This document shows positions 26,219 to 34,895 of a stretch of 64,000 bases of DNA, piece after piece. The stretch covers positions 620,001 through 684,000 of the forward strand of contig NZ_QRDX01000001.1 of NCBI RefSeq assembly GCF_003386195.1, in the 5' to 3' direction. A program made the position numbers and the translations under genes. The stretch is from Seonamhaeicola aphaedonensis (GTDB taxonomy: Bacteria > Bacteroidota > Bacteroidia > Flavobacteriales > Flavobacteriaceae). Below the pieces are notes generated by a model. The model saw only the letters and a program-made list of their open reading frames with translations, searched no databases and was not told where the DNA came from. The stretch's first letter is position 1. Every line of letters begins with the position of its first letter.

Positions 26219-28963
26219 TTACTTTTTTATGTCGAAAACGTCTTCTATTACACGACGTTGTCTTGCTCTATCTCTAGTACTGGATCCTGGTGCTGGTACA
26301 GAGTTATAAGGTCTAGAGCAAACCTCTAATTTCACAATATTTAATCGTTGAGCCATGAAGCCCCAAGCCCCCATGTTTTTTGGTTCTTCTTGAGCCCAAA
26401 TGTACTTTTCTACATTTGGATATTTCTTAATCACTTCTTGAATTTTATCATAGTGCAGAGGAAATAACTGTTCAATTCTTACAATGGCTACATCCTCTCT
26501 GTTAAGTGATTCTCGTTCTTCTAACAACTCATAGTAAAACTTACCTGTACAGAACACCAATTTCTTAACCTTATCAGGATTAATAGTATCATCAATTATT
26601 TCTTGAAATGCACCATTGGCTAATTCTTTTATGGAAGACACCGCTTTAGGATGTCTCAATAAACTTTTAGGTGTGAAAACAACAAGAGGTTTTCTAAAAT
26701 CGCGTTTCATTTGGCGACGCAACAAATGGAAAAGATTTGCTGGTGTGGTACAATCTGCTACAATCATGTTATCATTAGCACAAAGCTGTAAGTAGCGTTC
26801 CATTCTGGCAGAAGAATGCTCAGACCCCTGACCTTCATACCCATGAGGTAATAATACTACAAGACCGTTTTGCGATTTCCATTTATCTTCGGCAGCTGAG
26901 AGATATTGGTCAAATATAATTTGAGCTCCGTTACTAAAATCTCCAAACTGTGCTTCCCAAATAGTTAATGTATTTGGGTTTGCCATTGCGTAGCCATAAT
27001 CAAATCCCAAGACACCATATTCTGATAAAAACGAATTGTAAATGTACATTTCGCCTTTATTATTTGGGTTTGTGTTTAATAAATTGATTCTTTCTTCTGA
27101 AATCTCATCTCGTAAAATAGCATGTCTGTGACTAAACGTACCGCGTTCTACATCCTGACCTGAAATTCTAACATTATAACCCTCTTCTAATAAACTTCCA
27201 TATGCTAGGGTTTCTGCCATTCCCCAATCAAGGGTGTCAGTTTCAAAAACCATTTTTTCACGCCCTTGTAATATGCGTTCTGCTTTGCGTAAAAACTTAA
27301 CGCCATCTGGCACCGTTGATACCACTTTAGAAATACTTTTTAGGTTATCTTCAGAATATTTTGTATCAACAGTTTCAAGCATAGCATCTAATCCTCTTCG
27401 CTCAAAATTGGTCCAACGCTCTTGCATGAACTCTCTAACTTTTGAAGAATCTGATTCTTTTGCCTTTGCATACTCACTTTCAAGAGTATTCTTAAACTCC
27501 TCAACTATAGCATTGGAGTATGACTTATCAATGGCACCTTCAGCTATCAATTTATCAGAATAAATCTTATAGGGATTTGGATGTTTTGCGATGTATTTAT
27601 AAAGCTTAGGTTGCGTAAATCTTGGTTCATCACCTTCATTATGCCCGTACTTTCTATATCCTAACAAATCAATGTAAACGTCTTTTTTGAAACGCATTCT
27701 GTAATCTAAAGCCATTTCTATGGCATGAACAACAGCTTCGGCGTCATCGGCATTAACATGCATTACAGGAGATAAGGTAACCTTAGCAACATCTGTACAG
27801 TAGGTACTTGAACGTGCATCTAAATAGTTTGTAGTAAATCCTATTTGATTATTAACAACAATATGAATGGTTCCACCTGTTTTGTAACCATTTAGTTGAC
27901 TCATTTGAGCTACCTCATAAGCTATACCCTGACCCGCAATTGCAGCATCACCATGCACAATAATAGGTAAGATTTTAGAATCATCACCATTATAATCATC
28001 ATCAATTTTAGCTCTTGTAATTCCTTCTACAACAGGCCCAACAGTTTCTAAGTGCGATGGGTTAGGCACCAAATTCATTTTTATAGATTTACCATTTTGA
28101 TAGGTTTTGTCTAGCGTTAAACCTAAATGATATTTCACATCGCCATCAATATTTTCATCTTCAAAATCCTTACCTTCAAACTCACTAAATAGTTCATGTA
28201 AGGGTTTTCTAAAGATATTAACAAGCGTGCTTAAGCGTCCGCGGTGTGCCATACCTAAAACACATTCCTTCACTCCAAATTTCTCAACAGCATTGTATAA
28301 TGTATTACTAATGGCTGGTATTAATGACTCACCTCCTTCTAAAGAAAAACGCTTTTGACCAACATATTTGGTCTGAAGAAAGTTCTCAAAAGTAACTGCT
28401 TGATTTAATTTTGATAGAATATATTTTTTAGTTTCGGTAGAAAACGCTGGGTGATTATCATTTACATTTAATTTTTCCTGCCACCATTTTATAACGTCAG
28501 GGTTTCTCAAATACATATACTCAACACCAATAGAATCACAGTAAATCTGTTCTAAGTGCTTTATAATTTCACGTAAAGTCTGCGCTTTTAAACCTAATAT
28601 TTCACCTGCATTGAAAACGGTGTCTAAATCAGCCTCCGAAAGTTCAAAATTCTCTAATTCCAAAGTTGGAAAATAGCTTCTTCTTGCCCTAACCGGATTT
28701 GTTTTGGTAAACAAATGACCTCGCATCCTATACCCGTCAATAAGTTTTACAACCTGAAACTCTTTGTGCAGATGTTCAGGAATTTGTGTTGAAACACCTT
28801 CTACAATTTCACCGTTTAAACCATAGTTTTCACTACCAAAATCATATCCTTGAAAAAAAGCTCTCCAACTTGGTTCTACACTATCTGGGTTTTGTAAATA
28901 TTGCTCGTATAAATCAGCAAAATATGCCGTGTGTGCTGCATTTAAAAAGGAAAATTTATCCAT
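26219..28963 (-). CDS. sucA: 2-oxoglutarate dehydrogenase E1 component
   Basis: 914 residues; thiamine diphosphate enzyme that decarboxylates 2-oxoglutarate and passes the succinyl group to SucB. The N-terminus (FLNAAHTAYFADLYEQYLQNP) is the usual E2-interacting region, VEPSWRAFF being a hallmark. GMAHRGRLSTLVNI, NPSHLETVGPVVEG and HGDAAIAGQGIAYE mark the cofactor domain, and LPHGYEGQGSEHSSAR the C-terminal half. It is full length and the first gene of sucAB. Confidence 0.97.
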   Translation of the reverse strand: MDKFSFLNAAHTAYFADLYEQYLQNPDSVEPSWRAFFQGYDFGSENYGLNGEIVEGVSTQIPEHLHKEFQVVKLIDGYRMRGHLFTKTNPVRARRSYFPTLELENFELSEADLDTVFNAGEILGLKAQTLREIIKHLEQIYCDSIGVEYMYLRNPDVIKWWQEKLNVNDNHPAFSTETKKYILSKLNQAVTFENFLQTKYVGQKRFSLEGGESLIPAISNTLYNAVEKFGVKECVLGMAHRGRLSTLVNIFRKPLHELFSEFEGKDFEDENIDGDVKYHLGLTLDKTYQNGKSIKMNLVPNPSHLETVGPVVEGITRAKIDDDYNGDDSKILPIIVHGDAAIAGQGIAYEVAQMSQLNGYKTGGTIHIVVNNQIGFTTNYLDARSSTYCTDVAKVTLSPVMHVNADDAEAVVHAIEMALDYRMRFKKDVYIDLLGYRKYGHNEGDEPRFTQPKLYKYIAKHPNPYKIYSDKLIAEGAIDKSYSNAIVEEFKNTLESEYAKAKESDSSKVREFMQERWTNFERRGLDAMLETVDTKYSEDNLKSISKVVSTVPDGVKFLRKAERILQGREKMVFETDTLDWGMAETLAYGSLLEEGYNVRISGQDVERGTFSHRHAILRDEISEERINLLNTNPNNKGEMYIYNSFLSEYGVLGFDYGYAMANPNTLTIWEAQFGDFSNGAQIIFDQYLSAAEDKWKSQNGLVVLLPHGYEGQGSEHSSARMERYLQLCANDNMIVADCTTPANLFHLLRRQMKRDFRKPLVVFTPKSLLRHPKAVSSIKELANGAFQEIIDDTINPDKVKKLVFCTGKFYYELLEERESLNREDVAIVRIEQLFPLHYDKIQEVIKKYPNVEKYIWAQEEPKNMGAWGFMAQRLNIVKLEVCSRPYNSVPAPGSSTRDRARQRRVIEDVFDIKK

Positions 28964-29001
28964 TATTTTCTTATCCTAACTCTTCTTAAAAAAACATTCT
29001 C

Positions 29002-29009
29002 CAAAAATA
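29002..29009 (-). promoter_or_regulatory. -7 promoter box of sucAB
   Basis: TATTTTTG on the minus strand, an exact TAnnTTTG match, 38 bases before the sucA ATG. No -33 TTG at the expected spacing was identified. Confidence 0.5.
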
Positions 29010-29217
29010 CAACTTTTATAAACATTAGGTTCTCTATGCTTAAGAATTATGTATGTGATCAACACTTTTAGCAAATACTTTTGTTTAAATGTTAATTTTT
29101 TGATGATTACCAAATTTTTATTTAGTTTTTTTAAAATCGTTAAATATAAGTGTACTTTTAGTATTGGTTTAATTAATTTTTAACTAAGATGACATAAAAT
29201 AAAAAATAAAGGAATTC

Positions 29218-29649
29218 TTAAAGTGGCAAAAATGCATTACCTAAGGCAACTTCATGCGCTAACTCTCTGATGGTTTTTTCTTTTAATTGTTGAAAAATAT
29301 CATTTCTTGAAGCAACTAATATATTGTGTAACGGACAAGGATTTTCTTCATTACACTTGTCTAAACTCAACATACAGGAACTAAATTTTTCCTCACTATC
29401 AATTACAAAAATAATATCAATTACCGTTTTTTCTAAATTCTCATCATCCATATAAAAGCCTCCTTTCGGGCCCCTTACAGAAGATACTATATTTTCTTTT
29501 ACTAAAGGTTGAAGTAATTTTGCTAAATATGCTTGTGGTACATTGATAGGTTCTGATATATCTTTAGCCATCACCTTTTTGCTGCGGTTAGAGTGTATAG
29601 CTAAAAACAGCACTGCTTTAATGGCATATTTTGAAGAATTAGATAGCAT
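29218..29649 (-). CDS. Rrf2 family transcriptional regulator (likely Fe-S)
   Basis: 143 residues. The N-terminal winged helix (SSKYAIKAVLFLAIHS, then PQAYLAKLLQPLVKENIVSSVRGPKGGFY) is typical of Rrf2 proteins. Three cysteines near residues 84-98 (CMLSLDKCNEENPC) match the cluster-ligand pattern of NsrR, IscR and RsrR-type members, so an iron-sulfur sensor of NO, oxygen or iron is likely. It diverges from a cytochrome c gene. Its ATG lies only 4 bases after a TATATTTG box, predicting a leaderless mRNA. An FNR-like palindrome lies between the genes. Confidence 0.9.
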   Translation of the reverse strand: MLSNSSKYAIKAVLFLAIHSNRSKKVMAKDISEPINVPQAYLAKLLQPLVKENIVSSVRGPKGGFYMDDENLEKTVIDIIFVIDSEEKFSSCMLSLDKCNEENPCPLHNILVASRNDIFQQLKEKTIRELAHEVALGNAFLPL

Positions 29650-29653
29650 TATA

Positions 29654-29661
29654 CAAATATA
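29654..29661 (-). promoter_or_regulatory. -7 promoter box of the rrf2 gene
   Basis: TATATTTG on the minus strand, exact consensus, with only TATA between it and the ATG at 29649. Transcription should begin at or next to the start codon. Confidence 0.55.
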
Positions 29662-29684
29662 TAAAGGGTATCCTTGTTTTTAAG

Positions 29685-29698
29685 ATGATTTATATCAT
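29685..29698. promoter_or_regulatory. FNR/CRP-like palindrome between divergent promoters
   Basis: ATGAT-TTAT-ATCAT, a perfect 5-bp dyad with a 4-base spacer, fits the core TGAT-N4-ATCA of FNR-type sites. Its centre (29691.5) is 37.5 bases from the last base of the rrf2 -7 box and 36.5 bases from that of the cytochrome box, that is near -41 for both promoters, the class II activator position. The assigned regulator is inference. Confidence 0.45.
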
Positions 29699-29720
29699 AT
29701 ATTGAAATGATTTTTGTAAA

Positions 29721-29728
29721 TAGTTTTG
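29721..29728 (+). promoter_or_regulatory. -7 promoter box of the cytochrome c gene
   Basis: TAGTTTTG, exact TAnnTTTG, 22 bases before the ATG at 29751. No -33 TTG at suitable spacing was seen, consistent with activator dependence through the palindrome at 29685. Confidence 0.55.
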
Positions 29729-29750
29729 ATTTTAGTAATTAATTGATGAA

Positions 29751-30248
29751 ATGAAAGGATTTATTAGGTATAATATTTATGTTTTCTTACTGGTATTAAT
29801 AGGGTGTGGTGGTAAAGAAGAAAAAGAGAAAACTAGTTTTTCTTATGAAGAAAAACGTTCTACCGAAAAAACTACAAAAAAAAGCGAGGCAACACCTCCT
29901 TCAAAGCAAATACATCTCGAAAACAAAGGCATTGGACCTATTACATCTGTTAATTTGGATAAAAATATAGACAGAAACATGGCTGCCAAGGGTGCAGAAA
30001 TATTTAAAAAATTATGTACGGCCTGTCATAAACCAGACAAAAAGTTTATTGGTCCAGCTCCAAAAGATATTTTAGAACGAAGATCCCCTGAATGGATTAT
30101 GAATATTATGCTTAATCCTCTTGAAATGATTCAAAAAGACGACCTAACAAAGGCACTCCAAAAAGAATTTAACGGAGCCATAATGCCTTTACAAAACGTA
30201 AATGAAGCTGATGCCAGAGCGCTTTTAGAGTACTTTAGAACCTTGTAA
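29751..30248 (+). CDS. Cytochrome c lipoprotein
   Basis: 165 residues. A lipoprotein signal (LLVLIGCGGKEE, Cys about residue 20) is followed by a Lys/Glu/Thr-rich linker to about residue 75, then one class I cytochrome c domain. The heme motif is CTACH and the likely axial Met is in GAIMPLQNV near the C-terminus, giving His/Met ligation. It would be an outer- or inner-membrane-anchored periplasmic electron carrier. It is divergent from the Rrf2 gene. Such a pair often stands beside nitrous oxide reductase genes in flavobacteria, but no nos gene is present here. Confidence 0.9.
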   Translation: MKGFIRYNIYVFLLVLIGCGGKEEKEKTSFSYEEKRSTEKTTKKSEATPPSKQIHLENKGIGPITSVNLDKNIDRNMAAKGAEIFKKLCTACHKPDKKFIGPAPKDILERRSPEWIMNIMLNPLEMIQKDDLTKALQKEFNGAIMPLQNVNEADARALLEYFRTL

Positions 30249-30284
30249 ATTCACTTAAGAACAGAATACTACAAGCCAAAAGAT

Positions 30285-30632
30285 TTAATAATAATTGCGA
30301 AACCAGACTTTCTGCCATTCGCGCCTTAATATCAAAAACGACACTTCTTCTGCTAGTTTTAAAGTATCCTCTCCACTCAAAGACTTAATCGCTTTTTCAG
30401 AAACATCAATGATATAAAGTAGGTTTAAGTAATCTGCAAATCTTTCCTGTATTAACTTATAAACAGTTTCATGAAGTAGTAGCTTTAAACTTGAAGGCAA
30501 GATATCTTCGTGAAAATCTAAATCAATATTAGCTAATAGAAAGTCTTTATTAAGCTGAAGAACTAACTTTTTATATAAATCTAAATCATTAGCCTTAACT
30601 ATTAAGTCATCAAAAGTAGTGGGGAATTGCAT
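30285..30632 (-). CDS. Conserved-type hypothetical protein downstream of polyprenyl synthetase
   Basis: 115 residues, soluble and predicted mostly helical (LYKKLVLQLNKDFLLANID, LKLLLHETVYKLIQERFADYLNLLYIIDV). No signal peptide, membrane helix or recognisable motif. Its ATG overlaps the polyprenyl synthetase stop by one base (TAATG), so translation is coupled. The C-terminal ILRREWQKVWFRNYY is aromatic and basic. I do not recognise the family. Confidence 0.75.
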   Translation of the reverse strand: MQFPTTFDDLIVKANDLDLYKKLVLQLNKDFLLANIDLDFHEDILPSSLKLLLHETVYKLIQERFADYLNLLYIIDVSEKAIKSLSGEDTLKLAEEVSFLILRREWQKVWFRNYY

Positions 30633-31606
30633 TACACATTTCTATTCATTAAACTATTTCCAAATACTTTTAAGAGCTGTTTTCTGTCATCAGAGATATT
30701 TAGGGTTTCTAAAACAGAAAAGGCTTTATTGGTGTAATCTTGAACCGCTTGTTTGGTTGATTCTGATGCTCCCGTAGCTTTAAATAACTCCTTAACCACA
30801 AATACTTTTTCATCAGTTTTATCTGTTACGGTATTGAATAAGTGAATCAATCTTTCCTTTTCATTTTCCGATGCAAACTGCAATGCTTTTAAATACAAAT
30901 AGGTTTTTTTGTTTTCAATAATATCACCCCCTACTTGCTTACCAAAAGTTTCTGGATTTCCAAAAGCATCTAAGTAATCGTCTTGTAACTGAAACGCAAC
31001 ACCTAGGTTTCTACCAAATTCATAAATATTATTCTGATCTTCTATAGAAGCTCCAGCAATTATAGCCCCCATTTTCATTGCTGCTGCTACCAAAACCGAC
31101 GTTTTGTATTCAATCATTTTTAAATACTCTGGTATGGTTACGTCATTTCTAGTTTCAAAATCAACATCATATTGCTGCCCTTCACAAACCTCGATAGCTG
31201 TTCTGCTGAACAGTTTTGTTAAAGCTTTAAAAATTTCCGGTGGATAATGCTCAAATAATTGATAGGCCATAATTAACATGGCATCACCAGATAAAATACC
31301 CGTATTAATATCCCATTTTTCATGAACCGTTGCTTTTCCTCTTCTTAGTGGCGCATCATCCATAATGTCATCATGAACTAAAGTAAAGTTATGAAAAACC
31401 TCAACCCCCAATGCCGCATGAAAAGCGTCTTTATAACTGCCTCCAAAAATATCAGTAGTCATTAAAGTTAATACAGGCCGTAATCGTTTTCCTCCTAAAC
31501 CTAATATGTATTCTATTGGTTTGTACAACCCATGCGGTTCTTTAACAGTATTGTAATCTTCTAGAAAAGATAAAAACTCCTCTTGATATTTTTCTATGGA
31601 TAGCAT
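30632..31606 (-). CDS. Polyprenyl (geranylgeranyl/farnesyl-type) diphosphate synthase
   Basis: 324 residues. The first aspartate-rich motif DDIMDD, followed by APLRRGKAT (about residues 80-95), and the second motif DDYLDAFG (about 205-212) identify a trans-isoprenyl diphosphate synthase. The product chain length cannot be read with confidence. It uses IPP/DMAPP supplied by the DXP pathway, whose first enzyme is encoded at 42978. The ATG is 4 bases after a TATTTTTG box, predicting a leaderless mRNA. The next gene overlaps its stop. Confidence 0.93.
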   Translation of the reverse strand: MLSIEKYQEEFLSFLEDYNTVKEPHGLYKPIEYILGLGGKRLRPVLTLMTTDIFGGSYKDAFHAALGVEVFHNFTLVHDDIMDDAPLRRGKATVHEKWDINTGILSGDAMLIMAYQLFEHYPPEIFKALTKLFSRTAIEVCEGQQYDVDFETRNDVTIPEYLKMIEYKTSVLVAAAMKMGAIIAGASIEDQNNIYEFGRNLGVAFQLQDDYLDAFGNPETFGKQVGGDIIENKKTYLYLKALQFASENEKERLIHLFNTVTDKTDEKVFVVKELFKATGASESTKQAVQDYTNKAFSVLETLNISDDRKQLLKVFGNSLMNRNV

Positions 31607-31610
31607 AAAA

Positions 31611-31618
31611 CAAAAATA
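31611..31618 (-). promoter_or_regulatory. -7 promoter box of the polyprenyl synthetase gene
   Basis: TATTTTTG on the minus strand, exact TAnnTTTG, then TTTT and the ATG at 31606. The spacing equals that of the dxs and rrf2 boxes. Confidence 0.55.
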
Positions 31619-31674
31619 AAGTAATTCAATTTATAAAAAAGGACAATATGAACTTAGTGTTAAAAAAAAGTAAA

Positions 31675-31712
31675 ACTTTGGAAACTTTTTTTGTTTTTAT
31701 AGTTTCCAAAGT
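31675..31712. promoter_or_regulatory. Probable TetR operator
   Basis: ACTTTGGAAACT (31675-31686) and AGTTTCCAAAGT (31701-31712) form a perfect 12-bp inverted repeat with a 14-base spacer. The spacer holds the -33 TTG and the right arm touches the -7 box, so a bound repressor would block RNA polymerase. Position just before tetR suggests autoregulation of the whole efflux operon. Confidence 0.7.
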
Positions 31713-31719
31713 ATATTTG
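31691..31719 (+). promoter_or_regulatory. Promoter of the tetR-efflux operon
   Basis: TTG at 31691-31693, an 18-base spacer, then TATATTTG at 31712-31719; both elements match the Bacteroidota consensus. The tetR ATG is 12 bases further on, so the leader is short. Confidence 0.7.
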
Positions 31720-31731
31720 CGCTCATAAATT

Positions 31732-32346
31732 ATGAGAGAAAAGATAATTAATAAAGCGGCAGAGTTGTTTTTAAATTTTGGATTTAAAAGCGTTACTATG
31801 GATGATATTGCGAATGAAATGGCTATTTCTAAAAAAACCATATACGTACACTTTGCCAATAAAACCAAATTGATAGAAGCTGTAACTTTTACAATTTTTG
31901 AAAATGTTTGCGAGGGTATTGACGGCATTTGCAACAGCTCTGACAACCCGATAAAAGAGTTATACGACATAAAAATGTTTGTATTACATTACTTAAAAAA
32001 TGAAAAAACCTCACCACAATTCCAGTTAAAAAAATACTATCCGAAAATTTATAATCAGCTTAAGTTAAAGCAATTTGAAAAAATGTACGATTCTGTAAAA
32101 GAAAGTTTGCAAAATGGCATTGCTAATGGTTTGTTTAGAGACTCTATTGATGTAGATTTTATATCTAAAATGTACTTTACCGGAATGACAGGTATAAAAG
32201 ATCAAACTATTTTTCCTCTAAACAATTATGACATGGAATATTTAATTGAAAGCTATTTAGAATACCATTTACGAGCAATAGTTACAGACAAAGGACTTCA
32301 AATTTTAAATAAGTTTATAAAATCAAATCAATCATTAAACACATAA
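31732..32346 (+). CDS. TetR/AcrR family transcriptional regulator
   Basis: 204 residues. The N-terminal HTH (residues about 5-50) reads IINKAAELFLNFGFKSVTMDD then MAISKKTIYVHFANKTKLIEA, the TetR signature with the Thr-Ile-Tyr-x-His-Phe recognition helix. The C-terminal ligand domain is divergent. It heads a four-gene operon with TolC, adaptor and RND pump genes (gaps of 20, 15 and 6 bases) and has a likely operator over its promoter. It should repress the pump until a substrate binds. Confidence 0.93.
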   Translation: MREKIINKAAELFLNFGFKSVTMDDIANEMAISKKTIYVHFANKTKLIEAVTFTIFENVCEGIDGICNSSDNPIKELYDIKMFVLHYLKNEKTSPQFQLKKYYPKIYNQLKLKQFEKMYDSVKESLQNGIANGLFRDSIDVDFISKMYFTGMTGIKDQTIFPLNNYDMEYLIESYLEYHLRAIVTDKGLQILNKFIKSNQSLNT

Positions 32347-32366
32347 AAAATAATAACTGTTAACAC

Positions 32367-33707
32367 ATGAAAAACAAACTAATTATATTTTTTAGTTTAC
32401 TAAGCAGCCTTACGCTTTTTTCACAGGAAATGACTCATAGTTTTTCTTTACAAGAAGCTATAGATTACGCTTTGGAAAACAACAGAACAGCCAAAAATGC
32501 ACAACGTGACATTGAAGCCGCAAAAAAACAAAAATGGGAAACCATTGCTACTGGGCTTCCTCAAATTAACGGAAGTATCGATTATCAAAACTTTTTCAAG
32601 CAACAAGTTACAGTAATACCAAGTGACTTTGGTGATCCTAATTCTGAACTTGTTCCTGTAATTTTTGGGACTACTCAAAACATTAATGCCTCTGCAACGC
32701 TAACACAACTAATTTTTGATGGTTCTTACATTGTAGGGCTCCAGTCTGCTAAAGTGTTTTTAGAGATTTCTGAAAATGCTAAAACAAAGACTGATTTGGA
32801 AATTAGAAAAATGGTCATCAACGCCTACGGCAACGTTTTATTAGCCGAAGAAAGTGTAAAAATATTAGAGAAAAACAAAGCGACTCTTCAAAAAAATCTG
32901 GATGATATTATTAAGATTTATGAAAACGGACTTGAAGAAGAGGAAAGTGTAGAACAATTAAAAATCACTCTATCTGGAATTGAAAGCAATCTCAACAATA
33001 CTATCAGGTTAAAAAAAGTAGCTTACCAAATGCTTAATATAACTTTAGGTATTGATATTTATGCAAACACAACACTTACAGATAATTTAGAAACACTAAC
33101 TGCAAAACATATCGATTTGGAGTTACTCAGTGAGCCATTAACTGTTGAGAACACCATTGATTATCAAATAGCTGAAAATGACAAAGTATCTAAAGAGTTA
33201 TTAGTGAAATTAGAACAAAGCAGAGCCCTGCCAACACTAAGTACTTTTTTAACAGGCGGGTACCTTTCGTTTAGTAATGATTTTAGCTTTTTAAACAGCG
33301 AGCAGGAGTACTTTGGCTATGGTCTTTTGGGAGTCAGTATGCAAATCCCCATTTTTGGCTCAGGACAAAAAAGTGCTAGAACACAACGTGCTAAAATTAA
33401 TTTAGAAAAATCAAAAGACGAGTTAACCGAAACGGAACAACGTTTAAAACTGCAAATAGAATCTGCAAAAAGTGACTATCAATTTGCATTAGAAGATTAT
33501 AACAACAAAAAAGAGAATTTAAATCTTGCCGAACGCATTGAAAATAAAAATCAAACCAAATTTTTTGAAGGTATTGCTACCAGTTTTGATTTAAGGCAAG
33601 CCCAAATACAGTTATACAGTGCACAACAAGAATTTTTACAAGCTATGTTAGATGTTATCAACAGAAAAGTTGAACTGGAAACAGTTTCTAATAAAATAAA
33701 CAACTAA
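32367..33707 (+). CDS. TolC family outer-membrane efflux protein
   Basis: 446 residues with a signal peptide ending near LFSQ. Two long helical repeats of the OEP family are visible. SLQEAIDYALENNRTAKNAQRDIEAAKKQ starts the first (residues about 28-56), and EQRLKLQIESAKSDYQFALEDYNNKKENLNLAERI lies in the second. It would trimerise into the outer-membrane exit duct for the pump encoded two genes downstream. Confidence 0.94.
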   Translation: MKNKLIIFFSLLSSLTLFSQEMTHSFSLQEAIDYALENNRTAKNAQRDIEAAKKQKWETIATGLPQINGSIDYQNFFKQQVTVIPSDFGDPNSELVPVIFGTTQNINASATLTQLIFDGSYIVGLQSAKVFLEISENAKTKTDLEIRKMVINAYGNVLLAEESVKILEKNKATLQKNLDDIIKIYENGLEEEESVEQLKITLSGIESNLNNTIRLKKVAYQMLNITLGIDIYANTTLTDNLETLTAKHIDLELLSEPLTVENTIDYQIAENDKVSKELLVKLEQSRALPTLSTFLTGGYLSFSNDFSFLNSEQEYFGYGLLGVSMQIPIFGSGQKSARTQRAKINLEKSKDELTETEQRLKLQIESAKSDYQFALEDYNNKKENLNLAERIENKNQTKFFEGIATSFDLRQAQIQLYSAQQEFLQAMLDVINRKVELETVSNKINN

Positions 33708-33722
33708 AAAATCAATCATATC

Positions 33723-34889
33723 ATGAAATATATAACAACAACAATCATCGGGCTACTGCTATTAACTTCGTGTGGTGGAGACAAAAATCAATCGGTAGAA
33801 GATATAATCGCTTCTAAAGATTTAGCAAGCATTGAGGCAAAACGAAGTGAATTAAAAAAGCAACAGCAAGAAATAGCTGCCAGTTTACAAAAAATTGATA
33901 CCGCCCTAGATAAATTAAGTGGTAAAAAAGTGCTTCCATTAATTACCACAATACCTATCAAAGCAGTTGCCTTTAATCACTTTTTAGAGATTCAAGGCAA
34001 TGTAAAAACTAAACAGAATATTGTATTGTATCCAGAGTTTTCAGGTGTTCTAAAACATGTTTATGTAAAGGAGGGTCAACAAGTTAGTAAAGGGCAAACT
34101 TTAGCTAAAATTGATGATGGCGGTTTAAGTGAACAACTATCTCAAGCTAAAACGCAAGCAGCCTTAGCTAAAACCACGTATGAGCGCCAAAAAAGACTTT
34201 GGGAGCAAAAAATTGGTTCTGAAATTCAATTTTTACAAGCCGAAACCACATTTAACGCTACTCAAAATGCGGTAAAACAACTACAATCTCAATTAGATAA
34301 AACAAATGTTAGAGCACCTTTTTCAGGAATTATTGACGATGTAATTACAGACCAAGGTAGTGTGGTGGCTCCTGGACAAACACCGCTTTTAAGGATAGTA
34401 AATTTGAATAATATGTACATTGAGGCAGAAGTTCCAGAAAGCCACATACCCAATGTAACTAAAGGTAAAATGACCGAAGTTAACTTTCCTGCTTTGGGCA
34501 AAACTGTAGAAAGTTCTATTCGTCAAGTTGGAAATTTCATCAACCCTAATAATAGAGCATTTAAAATTGAAGTAGGTTTACCAAATAAAGAAGGTGATAT
34601 TAAGCCAAACCTAACGGGAAAACTAAAAATAAACGACTACACAAACCCTGAAGCTATACTCATTCCACAGAGTATTATTTCAGAAAACAGTGCCGGAGAA
34701 CAATATGTTTTTGTGGTAATAGATGTAAACGAAAACAAAATTGGCAAAGCCAAAAAAGTCATCATCACTACCGGTAAAACACAAGGCGACTTTATTGAAG
34801 TACTAACCGGATTAGAATCTGGATATCAAGTTATTAAAGAAGGTGCCCGAAGTGTTCAGGATGGCCAAGAAGTAGAAATTTCAAATTAA
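33723..34889 (+). CDS. RND efflux periplasmic adaptor (membrane fusion) lipoprotein
   Basis: 388 residues. Lipobox LLLLTSCGGD places the lipidated Cys near residue 17. A short coiled coil (about 37-70) precedes the barrel-lipoyl domain (VYVKEGQQVSKGQTLAKIDDG, then VRAPFSGIIDDVITDQGSVVAPGQ). A helical hairpin lies between the lipoyl halves and a membrane-proximal domain at the end. It links the RND pump to TolC. It sits between tolC-like and RND genes in one operon. Confidence 0.94.
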   Translation: MKYITTTIIGLLLLTSCGGDKNQSVEDIIASKDLASIEAKRSELKKQQQEIAASLQKIDTALDKLSGKKVLPLITTIPIKAVAFNHFLEIQGNVKTKQNIVLYPEFSGVLKHVYVKEGQQVSKGQTLAKIDDGGLSEQLSQAKTQAALAKTTYERQKRLWEQKIGSEIQFLQAETTFNATQNAVKQLQSQLDKTNVRAPFSGIIDDVITDQGSVVAPGQTPLLRIVNLNNMYIEAEVPESHIPNVTKGKMTEVNFPALGKTVESSIRQVGNFINPNNRAFKIEVGLPNKEGDIKPNLTGKLKINDYTNPEAILIPQSIISENSAGEQYVFVVIDVNENKIGKAKKVIITTGKTQGDFIEVLTGLESGYQVIKEGARSVQDGQEVEISN

Positions 34890-34895
34890 AAACGA

